Below are positions 26,453 through 37,081 of a DNA stretch of 64,000 nucleotides, one piece after another. This stretch comes from an uncultured Aquimarina sp. (GTDB lineage Bacteria > Bacteroidota > Bacteroidia > Flavobacteriales > Flavobacteriaceae), in the NCBI GenBank assembly GCA_947503835.1, contig CANNFM010000001.1, positions 596,641-660,640 of the forward strand. The letters run 5' to 3'. The notes below the pieces were generated by a model, which ran no database searches, was not told where the DNA came from, and saw only the letters and a list, made by a program, of their open reading frames with translations. The position numbers and the translations under genes were made by a program. The number at the start of each line of letters is the position of its first letter. Positions within the stretch are counted from its first letter, which is position 1.

Positions 26453-28819
26453 TTATTCGTTTCTGATTGCTTCTGCAGGGTTAATCATGGCAGCTTTTAA
26501 GCTTTGCCAACTTACCGTAACCATTGCCACCACAAGAGTAATGATTCCTGCAAAAGCAAAAATCCACCAACTGATAGAGGTTTTGAAAGCAAAATTCTGT
26601 AACCACTTTGTCATTGCATAATACGCAATAGGGCACGCTATTATGAATGAAATAATTACCCATCTTAAAAAATCTTTGTTGAGCATCGTTACGATTTGCG
26701 ATGTTTTGGCCCCATTCACTTTACGAATACCTATTTCTTTAGTTTTTCTGGCCATTGTATACGATGACAATGCAAAAAGACCAATACATGATAATATAAT
26801 CGCCAAAACTGAAAACCATACAATAATCTTATTGATCTTTATATATCCATTGTAATGTTCATTCAGTTTTTCATCGGCAAAAAAATGAGTAAGGGTTGAT
26901 TCTGGAAAGTTTTTATTCCATTTTTCCTTAAGCAAATCTACTACCCGAAGACTTGCCCCCTGCTTTGCTTTGATTGCTATATAATCCCAGTCTGCAACGT
27001 TCTCTCTTTCGGCAAAAAAATGTGCTAATGGCTGAATTTCTCGTTGCAATCCCTGATAACTAAAATCATCAACAGCCCCGATCAAACGTTTTATTTCTCC
27101 AGTTTTGCTGCCCTCATGAAAGATTTGCCCTTTGGCTTGCGCAAAGCCTAACATACTCATTGCCTTTTTATTGAGTATTACGCCTTCTTGTAACGTTTTC
27201 GGGTTTTGATCAAACCCAGAGCCACTTTGGATCTCAATGCCAAATGTTTTAAAATAATTACTGCCAACATAAGCTTTGCGAAGGCCAATTGACTCTATTT
27301 TGGTTTCCCCATCAGGAAAAAAAGTATTGTAGTTTTCGTTATAGGTTCCCGGAATACTTTGTGAGAAACTTACCGACGAGACATAAGGGCTAGACTCTAA
27401 TTCTTTGGTTATTAATTCCAGTTTTTGGGAGGCTCCTTTTATGTTTTGATATTGCCAACTGTCGGTTTGTACTACGATTACATTTTCATTATCATATTTT
27501 GGATCCTTTGTCATCATATAGTCGATCTGTTTGTGGATCAAAACAGTTCCTGAAATAAGCACAATAGCGATAACAAACTGAAAAACGATTAAGGAGGAAC
27601 GAGAAAAAGCATTTTTATTCTTAGAAAACAGTGTCCCTTTTAAACTGTGTACCAATTTTACCCGAATCCACAATAGAAAAGGAATTAATCCTGCCAATAC
27701 ACCGACTATACCCCAGATAGATAATAGTATACTAATTAATATCGTATCTTGAAATGGATCAAAACTAAGATTAATATCAAACAACCCATTGAAGGTGGGG
27801 AGCATAAAAATCACTAAAGAAACCCCTAGTAATAAAGCTACCAGACCCATAAAGAGTGCTTCTGTAATAATCTGGTGAAACAAATGATAACGATTGGCTC
27901 CATGTACTTTTTTTATACCAATCTCTCTAATTCTAGATATAGAATTTGTGATGGTGAGGTTTACAAAATTAACTATAGCTATACCAAGGATTCCCAGTGC
28001 TATAATAGCCAAAACAACGATTAATGTCTGGTTAGATTCTTGGATAGCATGATACTCTTTAAAACTCAAAAGATTTAACTTGGTTTTATTTTCTCCTACT
28101 GGAAGAAAATTTTCATTCACGATTTTTTGCAGCTTATTAGAAACGTCATCTGGTTTTATTCCATCTTGCAGCTGTACATAGGTGATTGAAAAAGTATTAT
28201 ACCAATTATGAGCTGTTTTGATGATCGGTAAGATTTCTTTACCCGTTTCATAGGAAGCAATAATATCAAATTTTATAGAAGAGTTTTCTGGGATATCTAC
28301 CACCCCATTTACGGTAAGAAACATATTTCCAAAATTTACCCGAAATTGTTTCCCCAGGGCAGTTTCATTTCCAAAATATTTTTTGGCAAATCTGGTGCTT
28401 ATAACTACTCCGTATTTATTTTGTATGGCATCCTTTGCAGATCCTTCTATAAAGGGAAAGGAGAACATTGAGAAGAAACCGTGATCCACATAATGGATAT
28501 TTTCATAAAAAGCCAAATCCTTATACCTTAACCTAGCCCCTTCCCAATTAAAAATGCGCGAACCATTTTCAATTTCGGGTATTTCTTCTAACATTTTGGG
28601 TAACAAAACTCCTTTGGTCTGTATGCTTTCTCCTTCTCTTACCCTATAGATATTAGACAGGTTTTCGTGAAAATGATTATAGGTTAAATCATTATAGACA
28701 TAAAGAGCAAGTAATAGAAAAGAAGCAATGCCAATTCCTAACCCAATGCTATTAATCAAAAAAGCACCCAAGTTCTTTTTAATATTTCTTATATAAAGAA
28801 GTAAATGATACTTTATCAT
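26453..28819 (-). CDS. FtsX-like ABC permease with MacB periplasmic core, fourth of five
   Basis: The protein has 788 residues and is the most divergent of the five. It starts MIKYHLLLYIRNIKKNLGAF instead of MFKNHLKIAWR and ends NPAEAIRNE instead of NPVKSLRTE. The coupling motifs are still present (SRIREIGIKKVHGANRYHLF and KTKEIGIRKVNGAKTSQIV), with membrane helices as in the other copies. It lies 21 bp after the third permease gene and 47 bp before the fifth. Confidence 0.88.
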   Translation of the reverse strand: MIKYHLLLYIRNIKKNLGAFLINSIGLGIGIASFLLLALYVYNDLTYNHFHENLSNIYRVREGESIQTKGVLLPKMLEEIPEIENGSRIFNWEGARLRYKDLAFYENIHYVDHGFFSMFSFPFIEGSAKDAIQNKYGVVISTRFAKKYFGNETALGKQFRVNFGNMFLTVNGVVDIPENSSIKFDIIASYETGKEILPIIKTAHNWYNTFSITYVQLQDGIKPDDVSNKLQKIVNENFLPVGENKTKLNLLSFKEYHAIQESNQTLIVVLAIIALGILGIAIVNFVNLTITNSISRIREIGIKKVHGANRYHLFHQIITEALFMGLVALLLGVSLVIFMLPTFNGLFDINLSFDPFQDTILISILLSIWGIVGVLAGLIPFLLWIRVKLVHSLKGTLFSKNKNAFSRSSLIVFQFVIAIVLISGTVLIHKQIDYMMTKDPKYDNENVIVVQTDSWQYQNIKGASQKLELITKELESSPYVSSVSFSQSIPGTYNENYNTFFPDGETKIESIGLRKAYVGSNYFKTFGIEIQSGSGFDQNPKTLQEGVILNKKAMSMLGFAQAKGQIFHEGSKTGEIKRLIGAVDDFSYQGLQREIQPLAHFFAERENVADWDYIAIKAKQGASLRVVDLLKEKWNKNFPESTLTHFFADEKLNEHYNGYIKINKIIVWFSVLAIILSCIGLFALSSYTMARKTKEIGIRKVNGAKTSQIVTMLNKDFLRWVIISFIIACPIAYYAMTKWLQNFAFKTSISWWIFAFAGIITLVVAMVTVSWQSLKAAMINPAEAIRNE

Positions 28820-28840
28820 AACGGTTCGTTTTTTGGTGAT

Positions 28841-31240
28841 TTACTCTGTTCGTAAACTTTTGATAGGATTTGCTGTAGCCGCTTTGATGGCTTGAAAACT
28901 TACAGTAATACATGTGAGTACCAAGGCACAAAATCCTGCGGCAACAAAAATCCATATAGTGATTTCTGCCCTATAGGCAAATTTCTCTATCCAACCCTGC
29001 ATAAAATAATAAGCTATTGGTGAGGCAATTAATAAGGCAATAATCACGAGTTGCACAAAATCTTTGGAAAGTAACAGCCACATGCTTGTGACCGTTGCCC
29101 CAAGAATCTTTCGAACACCGATTTCTTTGGTGCGTTGTTCGGCCACAAAAGAAACCAACCCAAATAAGCCTAGACAACTGATAAGGATTGCCAGTATCGC
29201 AAATATTCTTGCCAAACTTGCAATACGTTCTTCTGCTTCAAATTTTTCAGCATATTTCTGATCTACAAAGTCGTATTGAAATGGTAAATGCGGGAAATGT
29301 GTTTTAAATGTTTGTTTAACGACAGCAAGATTTTCACGTATACTTTGATCTGGATTTAGTCGCAAGTGATAAAAACCACCAGTCCCATATCCAAATTGAT
29401 ACATATGTGGTTTGACATTCTGATAAGGCGATTCTGTTACCATATCGTCAACAACTCCTATAATTTTTAATGGTGGATTGTTATATGTATTATTTTCATA
29501 TCCAATTAATTTACCAATAGGGTCTTTAAGTCCCATAAATGCTACTGCAGTCTTGTTCAAAATTACTGCATGTGAGTCTGTAGCGAACTCTCTAGAAAAA
29601 TCTCTCCCTTTGATGATTTTCATTTTCACGGATTTGATATAATCATGTGAAACACCGGTCATGGCAAAGTTTACTTTAAATCCTGCTGGCTTACCTTCCC
29701 AGGTGTACCCCGAGTCATTTGTCCATACTTGTGTGGTAGGGCCAGAGGCCCATGACATTTCGGTAACTGTATTAGAGCTTAGAAAGGCTTCACGCATAAC
29801 CTTATATTTACCTGAAAAATCCTTACCATCTGTAGGTATTTGTATGAGTCCTGATTTTTCATAACCAATAGGGCGATCCTTGCCAACAGCTATCTGCTGC
29901 ATCACAATCATTGTTCCTATAATTAATATAATCGAAACAGTAAATTGGGTAACTACGAGGATCTTCCGCGGAAGCGCTGCAAACTTACCTGCTTTATAAG
30001 TGCCTTTCATTACTTTAATAGGCTTAAACGATGATAAATAAAGTGCTGGATAACTACCTGAAAGCAATGCGGTAATAACAATAAAGAATAATGAAATCGT
30101 CCAAAATTGGAAGTTCCCCCAAGGAAAGAGTATTTCCTTTTTTGCTAGGGCATTGAAGCCATTAAGAAAAAGCAATGTCATTATAATCGCAACACCAAAA
30201 GCCAAAAGCACCACGAGAAAAGACTCGATCAAAAATTGATGGATCAACTGACCTCTAGTGGACCCAATAGATTTTCGTACGCCCACTTCAAGGGCACGTT
30301 TTTCGGAACGTGCCGTACTCAAGTTCATAAAATTGATACAGGCTAGAAATAATACAAACAAACCGATACTACCAAAGATCCATATATTCTCGATACGCCC
30401 ACCAGACTGTACACCGTTTTCAAAAGAGGAATGTAAATACCAATCATTCATTGGTAATAGCATTAACTGTGGATTGTATTGTGCCGTTTCTGGCGAAACC
30501 TCTTTTTTTATATTCCTTATCTTTTCACTCAACTCTTTCACATTAACATTATTGGTCAACTTTACAAAAAGCTGAAAAAAATTATCACTCCAATCATCTT
30601 TAGGGTTTTTAAGCCAGCTCCATCGGGTAGCCATTAAATGTGTAAAAGGCATGATAAATTTTGTGTCATAAAAGGTGTTGTTTCTTGGGATGTCTTTGTA
30701 AATTCCTGTGATCAACATATTGTGCACCTTATCCGTTATTATGATCTTACCTAATGGTTCTTCATTTCCAAAAAGAGCTTTTGCGGTTGACTCAGAAAGC
30801 ATGATTGAATTTATGTCTTCTAATCCGCTATATTTTCCTTTGATCATCTCTAGATTCAAAAGTTCGGGAGCTCCCGGCTGCATAAAATTACCAAGACGTG
30901 AAATACTTTTATCTCCATAATTTAAGTACCGAGAATTGGTCCCAGATGACATAATTATATGCTCAAAACTATCCCCATATTGATCCTTTAATTTGGATTC
31001 GAGGGCTACTGGCACAAATTTATTTGTTTCTATAGCACCATTAAATCTTTGGCTTTGATAAACCTGGGCAATTTTGTCCTTATTCTTAAAATAGTGGTTA
31101 TAATTAAACTCATCTGCAATCCATAGACCTATCAACATGGTTACTACCAAACCTATAGCAAGACCTCCAATATTTATTACAGAGGACACCTTGTTTTTTA
31201 GGAGGTTTCTCCAGGCTATTTTTAGATGATTTTTAAACAT
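28841..31240 (-). CDS. FtsX-like ABC permease with MacB periplasmic core, third of five
   Basis: The protein has 799 residues. It starts MFKNHLKIAWRNLLKNKV and ends NPIKSLRTE. The first FtsX part carries EKRALEVGVRKSIGSTRGQL and the second carries RTKEIGVRKILGATVTSMW, both next to membrane helices. Spacers before and after are 21-23 bp, and the spacers at 31241, 33718 and 28820 share a TGTTC/GGTTC-TTTTTT-GATGATGA-like pattern, as expected from tandem duplication. Confidence 0.9.
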   Translation of the reverse strand: MFKNHLKIAWRNLLKNKVSSVINIGGLAIGLVVTMLIGLWIADEFNYNHYFKNKDKIAQVYQSQRFNGAIETNKFVPVALESKLKDQYGDSFEHIIMSSGTNSRYLNYGDKSISRLGNFMQPGAPELLNLEMIKGKYSGLEDINSIMLSESTAKALFGNEEPLGKIIITDKVHNMLITGIYKDIPRNNTFYDTKFIMPFTHLMATRWSWLKNPKDDWSDNFFQLFVKLTNNVNVKELSEKIRNIKKEVSPETAQYNPQLMLLPMNDWYLHSSFENGVQSGGRIENIWIFGSIGLFVLFLACINFMNLSTARSEKRALEVGVRKSIGSTRGQLIHQFLIESFLVVLLAFGVAIIMTLLFLNGFNALAKKEILFPWGNFQFWTISLFFIVITALLSGSYPALYLSSFKPIKVMKGTYKAGKFAALPRKILVVTQFTVSIILIIGTMIVMQQIAVGKDRPIGYEKSGLIQIPTDGKDFSGKYKVMREAFLSSNTVTEMSWASGPTTQVWTNDSGYTWEGKPAGFKVNFAMTGVSHDYIKSVKMKIIKGRDFSREFATDSHAVILNKTAVAFMGLKDPIGKLIGYENNTYNNPPLKIIGVVDDMVTESPYQNVKPHMYQFGYGTGGFYHLRLNPDQSIRENLAVVKQTFKTHFPHLPFQYDFVDQKYAEKFEAEERIASLARIFAILAILISCLGLFGLVSFVAEQRTKEIGVRKILGATVTSMWLLLSKDFVQLVIIALLIASPIAYYFMQGWIEKFAYRAEITIWIFVAAGFCALVLTCITVSFQAIKAATANPIKSLRTE

Positions 31241-31263
31241 TAGTGTTCTTTTTTAATGATGAT

Positions 31264-33717
31264 CTATTCGGTTCGTAAGCTTTTGACTGGATTTACTATG
31301 GCCGCTTTGATACTTTGATAGCTTACCGTTACTATTGATATGACGACCGCCAAAATCGCGGCAAAGACAAATACGGTCCAGCCTATTTCAATTCGATAAG
31401 AAAAATCCTCTAGCCATCTATTCATAGCATACCACCCTAAGGGTAATGAAATTAGTATAGCTACCCCAACTAGCTTCAAAAAATCAATGGTAAGCTTATA
31501 TGTAATTTGTGGGATACTAGCACCTAATACTTTTCGAATGCCAATTTCTTTGGAACGTCTTTCTGCATTAAAAGCTGCCAGACCAAATAATCCGAGGCAA
31601 GCAATAAAAATGGAGAGTAACGTAAATGTGACAAAAATTCGACTTAGTCGCTGTTCTGCTTGATATGTATCATTGAAAGAGTCATCCATAAAATAATAAT
31701 TGAAGGGTTGCCCCGGTGCTATCGATTCCCAAATTCCCTCAATGTTCACTATGGTTTTTGAAAACTCTCCGGCATTAAGTTTTACCAGCATTTTTCTGGA
31801 ATTGCCTCCTAAATGGAGACTCATAGCATTAATATTATTTCTTAATGATTCGAAATGAAAATTTTTAACAACACCTATAATCGTAAAATATTTCATATTT
31901 CCTTTGTCCCTGGGATAGATGTTATTAGTAATTTGCATACCAATAGCATCCTCGGGTTGAACACCGAACATAGCTACTGCAGATTCATTCAAAATGATAC
32001 CTGTTGAATCTGTAGAAAATTGTCGGTCAAAATCTCTCCCGGCAATTATTTCTAAATCTAATGTAGATACATAATCATGATCGACTCTCCATTTACCAAA
32101 TATCTTACCTTTTGCTAATGTGTCTCCTTTTGCAAAAAAAGTAACTGTGCTTCGAGTTGAAGGAGTAGGTAAAAAGCTGCTCAATGATGTGCTTTTTACT
32201 TGTCCTAATTGCGCTACTTCTTGTTTAAACGATGTTATTTGATTTCCGGCAGCATCTGTATCGTCTATCACTAAAACCTGATCTTTTTGAAAACCCAGAT
32301 CTTTATTTTGAATATATTTTAATTGTTTAAAAATTACTGAAGTACCGATGATAAGGAATATCGAAATGGTAAATTGAAACACTACCAAAGAATTTCTAAT
32401 ATTTCCGCCGCCGACTTGTCTTTCTCCTCCACTTTTGAGAACCTTAATCGGTATAAACCGCGATAAGAAAAAAGCAGGATACGATCCGGAAAAGAGTGCT
32501 AACACGGTTGTAGTTGCGACTAATACCAACCAAAAAACAGGCTTATTAAAAGGTATACTAATGGATTTCCCTGAAAGTTCATTGAAAAAAGGAAGAACAA
32601 TGATTGCTATTATAATCGATACTAAAAGTGATATGAAAGAAATCAAACCCGCCTCGGTTAAAAATTGTTTGATAAGACCAAGTTTGTTTGAACCTAGTGT
32701 CTTACGAATTCCTACTTCTTTGGCCCTTTTTAGTGAATGAGCAGTCGACAAATTCATAAAATTAACACAGGCTAATAGAATGAGAAAGAGGCCTATCAAA
32801 GCCAATATGTAAACGTTTTGTATGTCACTATTGGTGCTCAATTCATCTTCTGAATCAGTAGCATGAAGATGGATATCTGTTAAGGCTATAGTGCTCCATT
32901 TCATATAATTTCCTGAGGCTTTTCGTTTTTTTTTAAAGTCTTCTAGGGTATAGCCAGGACTAAAAGTTTGTATCCATGGAATCATATAGGTTTCATAAAT
33001 AGAACTCAAAGGAATTTCTAAAGATTTAATATCTGCACCTGGTATAAGTTTTATAAATGAAGGAAATCTCCAATTTGCCCATGAAGGACCCTTAGAATCT
33101 TTATAGCTTGCCATCGATATAAAAACAGTATGATCTCTTAAAAAAGAGTTCTTTGGCATATCGTCTATTACCCCAGTTACAGTAAAAACCTCTTCATTAT
33201 CTAATATTAGAGTTTTGCCTAGGGCTTCATGTACGCCAAAATGTTTTTCTGCTGCAGTTTTGGTTAAAATCAGAGTATTAGGGTCTTTTAAAGCGGTTTT
33301 GGTATCTCCTGATAATAAACCCAATCCAAACATCTTGAAAAACGTTGAATCTACACCAACAACATGATCCTCTTTTACGTTTTCATCGGCATTGGTTTTT
33401 TTGAGTAACTTACTACTTGTTTGCCTGAATCGAGTGACCATCTCTATTTGTGAATAATCACTCTCTAATGTGGTTGCCAACAGGGGTGCTACTGTAGCAT
33501 ATTTATTAACCTCACCGGCATTCTTATGTTCAATATCTATACGATATATACGGTCAGCATCAGCAAACATAGTATCAAAACTCAATTCATCATAAATGAA
33601 TAATGAAATGAGTAAACCCCCAGCCATGCCAATGGCAAGTCCAAATGTGTTTAGAAAAGTAAAGAAGGGTTGCTTTTTTAAATTTCTCCATGCTATTTTT
33701 AGATGATTTTTAAACAT
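31264..33717 (-). CDS. FtsX-like ABC permease with MacB periplasmic core, second of five
   Basis: The protein has 817 residues, the longest of the group. It starts MFKNHLKIAWRNLKKQPFF and ends NPVKSLRTE. Coupling motifs are LKRAKEVGIRKTLGSNKLGL and RRSKEIGIRKVLGASIPQI. The large loop between the first helix and the FtsX helices is the periplasmic core. It lies 24 bp after the first permease. Confidence 0.9.
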   Translation of the reverse strand: MFKNHLKIAWRNLKKQPFFTFLNTFGLAIGMAGGLLISLFIYDELSFDTMFADADRIYRIDIEHKNAGEVNKYATVAPLLATTLESDYSQIEMVTRFRQTSSKLLKKTNADENVKEDHVVGVDSTFFKMFGLGLLSGDTKTALKDPNTLILTKTAAEKHFGVHEALGKTLILDNEEVFTVTGVIDDMPKNSFLRDHTVFISMASYKDSKGPSWANWRFPSFIKLIPGADIKSLEIPLSSIYETYMIPWIQTFSPGYTLEDFKKKRKASGNYMKWSTIALTDIHLHATDSEDELSTNSDIQNVYILALIGLFLILLACVNFMNLSTAHSLKRAKEVGIRKTLGSNKLGLIKQFLTEAGLISFISLLVSIIIAIIVLPFFNELSGKSISIPFNKPVFWLVLVATTTVLALFSGSYPAFFLSRFIPIKVLKSGGERQVGGGNIRNSLVVFQFTISIFLIIGTSVIFKQLKYIQNKDLGFQKDQVLVIDDTDAAGNQITSFKQEVAQLGQVKSTSLSSFLPTPSTRSTVTFFAKGDTLAKGKIFGKWRVDHDYVSTLDLEIIAGRDFDRQFSTDSTGIILNESAVAMFGVQPEDAIGMQITNNIYPRDKGNMKYFTIIGVVKNFHFESLRNNINAMSLHLGGNSRKMLVKLNAGEFSKTIVNIEGIWESIAPGQPFNYYFMDDSFNDTYQAEQRLSRIFVTFTLLSIFIACLGLFGLAAFNAERRSKEIGIRKVLGASIPQITYKLTIDFLKLVGVAILISLPLGWYAMNRWLEDFSYRIEIGWTVFVFAAILAVVISIVTVSYQSIKAAIVNPVKSLRTE

Positions 33718-33741
33718 AACTGTTCTTTTTTTGATGATGAT

Positions 33742-36162
33742 TTATTCTGTTCGCAAGCTTTTTACGGGATTTTGCAATGCTGCCCTTATTGTTCCGGTGC
33801 TAATAGTGATCAAAGCAATAAAAATTGCCAACACTCCCGCTCCTACAAAAAACCATATACTAAGACTCATACGATAGGAGTATCCCTGCAGCCATTGATC
33901 AGAAAACCACCAGGACATTGGCACAATTATCAAAAAGGCGATCATAACAAGCTTGATAAAATCTTTGGCCACTAATACTGTAATCGAAGTTACGCTGGCT
34001 CCCACTACTTTTCTTATTCCTATTTCTTTTGTACGTTGGTTTACAACCAATAGTGAAATCGCCAAAAGACCTATGCAGCTTAGCATAATAGCGATAATTG
34101 CTCCACTAGTGATAATGGTAATCATTATCTTTTCTTTTCTAAAAGTTCTATTTATGTTTTCATCAAGAAAAGAACCTATAAACTCGGCATTAGGTTCTAA
34201 TTTTTGCCAAGCTTCTTTAATAGTATCAAAAGTACTTGCAATATTAGACGGTGTTATTTTTATATAGGCGTAGTCTAACCGTTTTTGAGATGTCATGAAA
34301 AATGTCATGGGTTCTATCGCTTTATCCAATTTTCTAAAGTGATAATCTTTCATTACTCCAATAATGGTATACTTTGGAAGGTCATCCATTATTTTCATTT
34401 GTTTTCCCAATGGATCCTTTTCTTGAAGCTCTTTGACCATGGCTTCATTAATTACCACTCCCAAACTATCTGTGGCAAAGTTTCGATCAAAAGATCTCCC
34501 TTCAATTAGTTTTATATCTAACGTTTTAAGATAGTCAAAATCAACTACCAACATATGCGTTCCTACATCCCGGTCCTTATAATCAAAGCCTAGTCCACTA
34601 GAGGATTGATTTCCATCTTTTCCTATACCTAAATTATTATCAGCACCTGTAATGCTTATTACTTGTGGGTTACTTTTTAATGTTTCTCTTAATAATTGTA
34701 TAACTTGATAACTATCTCTTTTTCCGTTCAAGGGTAAAGAAATTACCTGCTCCTTATTAAACCCAAGATCTTTGTTCTGCATAAATTTCAATTGCCCCTG
34801 AAGCACAAAAGTTCCACTCACTAATAAAATAACGATAGCAAATTGAATAATCATGAGGATATTACGAACTTTATTACGTCCATTAATTTGTACTTTCCCT
34901 TTTAGTGCTTGTAATGTTCCTAATTTGCTTAATAAAAAGGCGGGATATCCTCCTGCAATCAAAGTAACGGTTATAAAAACAAACAGAAATATAAGAAATA
35001 CACCTACTGATAACGTATTGGCAAAGGTAGCATCTGTATTAAATAGAGATTTAAAGGGATCTAAAAACAATACGCTTAATAGTATACCAAAGAACATCGT
35101 GCTAAGAAAAATCAAGATACTTTCGCTCCAAAACTGTAGAAAAACATGTGCTTTTTGGGCTCCCAAACTCTTTCGCATCCCTATTTCTTGTAGTCTCGTA
35201 GTACTTTTGGCAATACTCATATTAATGAAGTTAACACAGGCAATAAAAAGTAGCAAGAATGCTATACCTAACACGATATATGGCAATCCTTTGCTAACGA
35301 CCGCTTTACCATTTTGATAACTACTGAAATAAACATCTTCAAAGGATAAAAAGTGAAGCTGTGCGTATTGCCCATTCTCATCTGCGATTGCCCCATCTCG
35401 TTTGAGGTTATCAATTTTATCTTTGAACCTAAGATTAGTAAAGGCGCGTGTATTTTTCTCAAGCTCACTCACAGATACTCCTTCTTGAAGTTGAATATAA
35501 ACTTCATGATTAGAATGATCCCATCGATCTTTAAGCTTTTGATAACGAGGACTACCAATAAAATTACCTATAATATCAAACTCAATACTGCTATTGGCAG
35601 GTATATCTTCAAGAACCCCAGATACGGTAAATGGTTCTTTTTTTTCGTTGATGAAAAAATTTATAGTCTTTCCGATTACATCGGTATTTCCAAAAATTAC
35701 ATGAGCAATCTTTTGAGTAATAACGATAGAGTTTCTCTCACTTAGAAGTGAATTAGCATCCCCTTTGGTAATTGGAAAAGTAAACATTGTGAAAAAATCA
35801 GGATCCACCCAATTGATATCCATATTCAGCTCTTTGTCTTGATAGGACAAGAGTACCTCATCATCTAGATATCTTGATGCTTTTCTAATTCCGGGTAATT
35901 CTTCCTTCAAAGCGGGCGTAAAAGGCATTGCATGTACTTCGGTAGATGTGGCTCCATCAACTCCTTGCTCTCTTTGATACACTTTATAGACAGTACCCGC
36001 TGTGTGTTCATGAAAATTATCATAGGACAATTCGAATAATGCAGCCATACTTAATAATATGGCTACACCAAATGCAGTAGAAAGGCCAATGATATTAAGA
36101 AATGTAAATCCTTTATTTTTCCAAAGGCTTCTCCAAGCTATTTTGACATAGTTTTTAAACAT
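33742..36162 (-). CDS. FtsX-like ABC permease with MacB periplasmic core, first of five
   Basis: The protein has 806 residues. It starts MFKNYVKIAWRSLWKNKGF, a variant of the shared N-terminus, and ends NPVKSLRTE. Coupling motifs are TRLQEIGMRKSLGAQKAHVF and QRTKEIGIRKVVGASVTSIT. It is the permease nearest the canonical ATPase (98 bp downstream of it) and is the likely original partner. A possible 23-codon frame overlaps its start codon. Confidence 0.9.
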   Translation of the reverse strand: MFKNYVKIAWRSLWKNKGFTFLNIIGLSTAFGVAILLSMAALFELSYDNFHEHTAGTVYKVYQREQGVDGATSTEVHAMPFTPALKEELPGIRKASRYLDDEVLLSYQDKELNMDINWVDPDFFTMFTFPITKGDANSLLSERNSIVITQKIAHVIFGNTDVIGKTINFFINEKKEPFTVSGVLEDIPANSSIEFDIIGNFIGSPRYQKLKDRWDHSNHEVYIQLQEGVSVSELEKNTRAFTNLRFKDKIDNLKRDGAIADENGQYAQLHFLSFEDVYFSSYQNGKAVVSKGLPYIVLGIAFLLLFIACVNFINMSIAKSTTRLQEIGMRKSLGAQKAHVFLQFWSESILIFLSTMFFGILLSVLFLDPFKSLFNTDATFANTLSVGVFLIFLFVFITVTLIAGGYPAFLLSKLGTLQALKGKVQINGRNKVRNILMIIQFAIVILLVSGTFVLQGQLKFMQNKDLGFNKEQVISLPLNGKRDSYQVIQLLRETLKSNPQVISITGADNNLGIGKDGNQSSSGLGFDYKDRDVGTHMLVVDFDYLKTLDIKLIEGRSFDRNFATDSLGVVINEAMVKELQEKDPLGKQMKIMDDLPKYTIIGVMKDYHFRKLDKAIEPMTFFMTSQKRLDYAYIKITPSNIASTFDTIKEAWQKLEPNAEFIGSFLDENINRTFRKEKIMITIITSGAIIAIMLSCIGLLAISLLVVNQRTKEIGIRKVVGASVTSITVLVAKDFIKLVMIAFLIIVPMSWWFSDQWLQGYSYRMSLSIWFFVGAGVLAIFIALITISTGTIRAALQNPVKSLRTE

Positions 36163-36226
36163 AACTATTTAGTATTAAAATGAGTGAAACTATCATTGCT
36201 ACCAGGTATTGAATTATTTTTGTCAT
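36155..36226 (-). CDS. Possible 23-residue hydrophobic peptide overlapping the first permease
   Basis: An ATG at 36226 opens a 23-codon frame whose product is a single hydrophobic helix (MTKIIQYLVAMIVSLILIL then NSYV). Its TAA lies inside the first codons of the permease gene, overlapping it by 8 nt in another frame, an arrangement that suits translational coupling. It is too short to be sure; no homologue is known to me. Confidence 0.25.
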   Translation of the reverse strand: MTKIIQYLVAMIVSLILILNSYV

Positions 36227-36260
36227 GCCTTTAGGTTTTTAGTGTGAAATCTGATAGGTT

Positions 36261-36956
36261 TTATGCATTGACTACAAAAGGTTTATTTTGACTTTCGGTT
36301 ACAATTTGCCCATCAAAAAGATTAATAATTCGATGTGCATAGTGTGAATCCCTATCGGAGTGTGTTACCATTATAATAGTAGTTCCTTCTTGATTTAATT
36401 CTGTAAGTAGATTCATCACTTCAATTCCATTTTTAGAATCCAGATTACCAGTTGGCTCATCGGCAAGAATTAATTTGGCATTGGTTACCACTGCTCTTGC
36501 GATAGCAACTCTTTGTTGTTGACCTCCTGATAACTGTTGTGGAAAATGTTTTTCTCGGTGCGCAATTTTCATACGTTCTAGTACCTTTCTTACTTTTTGC
36601 TCGCGTTCACTTTTTTTCATATTCAAGTAAATAAGCGGTAGTTCTACATTTTCAAAAACGGTAAGTTCATCAATTAGGTTAAAGCTTTGAAATACAAATC
36701 CAAGGTTTCCCTTTCTGATTTTGGTTCGCTGGTTTTCTTTTAATCCACCTACTTCATGACCACTAAAGTGATAGCTCCCTTCGGTGGGGTTATCCAGCAT
36801 ACCGATGATATTTAGCAAGGTAGATTTACCACAACCTGATGGCCCCATAATGGCTACAAATTCACCTACTTCAACTTTTAAATTAACATTATTCAAGGCT
36901 AATGTTTCAACTTCTTCGGTTCTGAAACTCTTTTTCAGGTTTTTAATCTGTATCAT
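36261..36956 (-). CDS. MacB/LolD-type ABC ATPase, canonical copy
   Basis: The protein has 231 residues. Walker A is GPSGCGKST, the signature LSGGQQQRVAIARAVV and Walker B LILADEPTGNLDSK, all with the usual MacB residues. It should energise the FtsX-type permeases downstream. Between it and the hlyD-like gene lies a palindromic repeat unit of about 85 bp, which could lower read-through in the operon. Confidence 0.93.
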   Translation of the reverse strand: MIQIKNLKKSFRTEEVETLALNNVNLKVEVGEFVAIMGPSGCGKSTLLNIIGMLDNPTEGSYHFSGHEVGGLKENQRTKIRKGNLGFVFQSFNLIDELTVFENVELPLIYLNMKKSEREQKVRKVLERMKIAHREKHFPQQLSGGQQQRVAIARAVVTNAKLILADEPTGNLDSKNGIEVMNLLTELNQEGTTIIMVTHSDRDSHYAHRIINLFDGQIVTESQNKPFVVNA

Positions 36957-36982
36957 TTTGATTGATTTATTTTTTAGTTAGG

Positions 36983-37066
36983 GTTCCTTCTCCTTGGGGA
37001 GAAGGTTAGGATGAGGGGATTTTGATCGAAAACCCTCACCTTAATCCTCTCCCAGAGGGAGAGGAA
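36983..37066. repeat. Palindromic repeat unit, LPQGEG family, copy 1
   Basis: Two hairpins lie side by side. CCTTCTCC-TTGG-GGAGAAGG is at 36986-37005, and TCCTCTCCC-AGA-GGGAGAGGA at 37045-37065. Between them GGATGAGGGG faces CCCTCACC, so the whole can fold as one cruciform. Copies 2 and 3 flank the DUF559 module at 48121-48662. Here it lies between the hlyD-like gene and the ATPase of one operon. Confidence 0.8.
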
Positions 37067-37081
37067 ACACGGTTTATTAAT

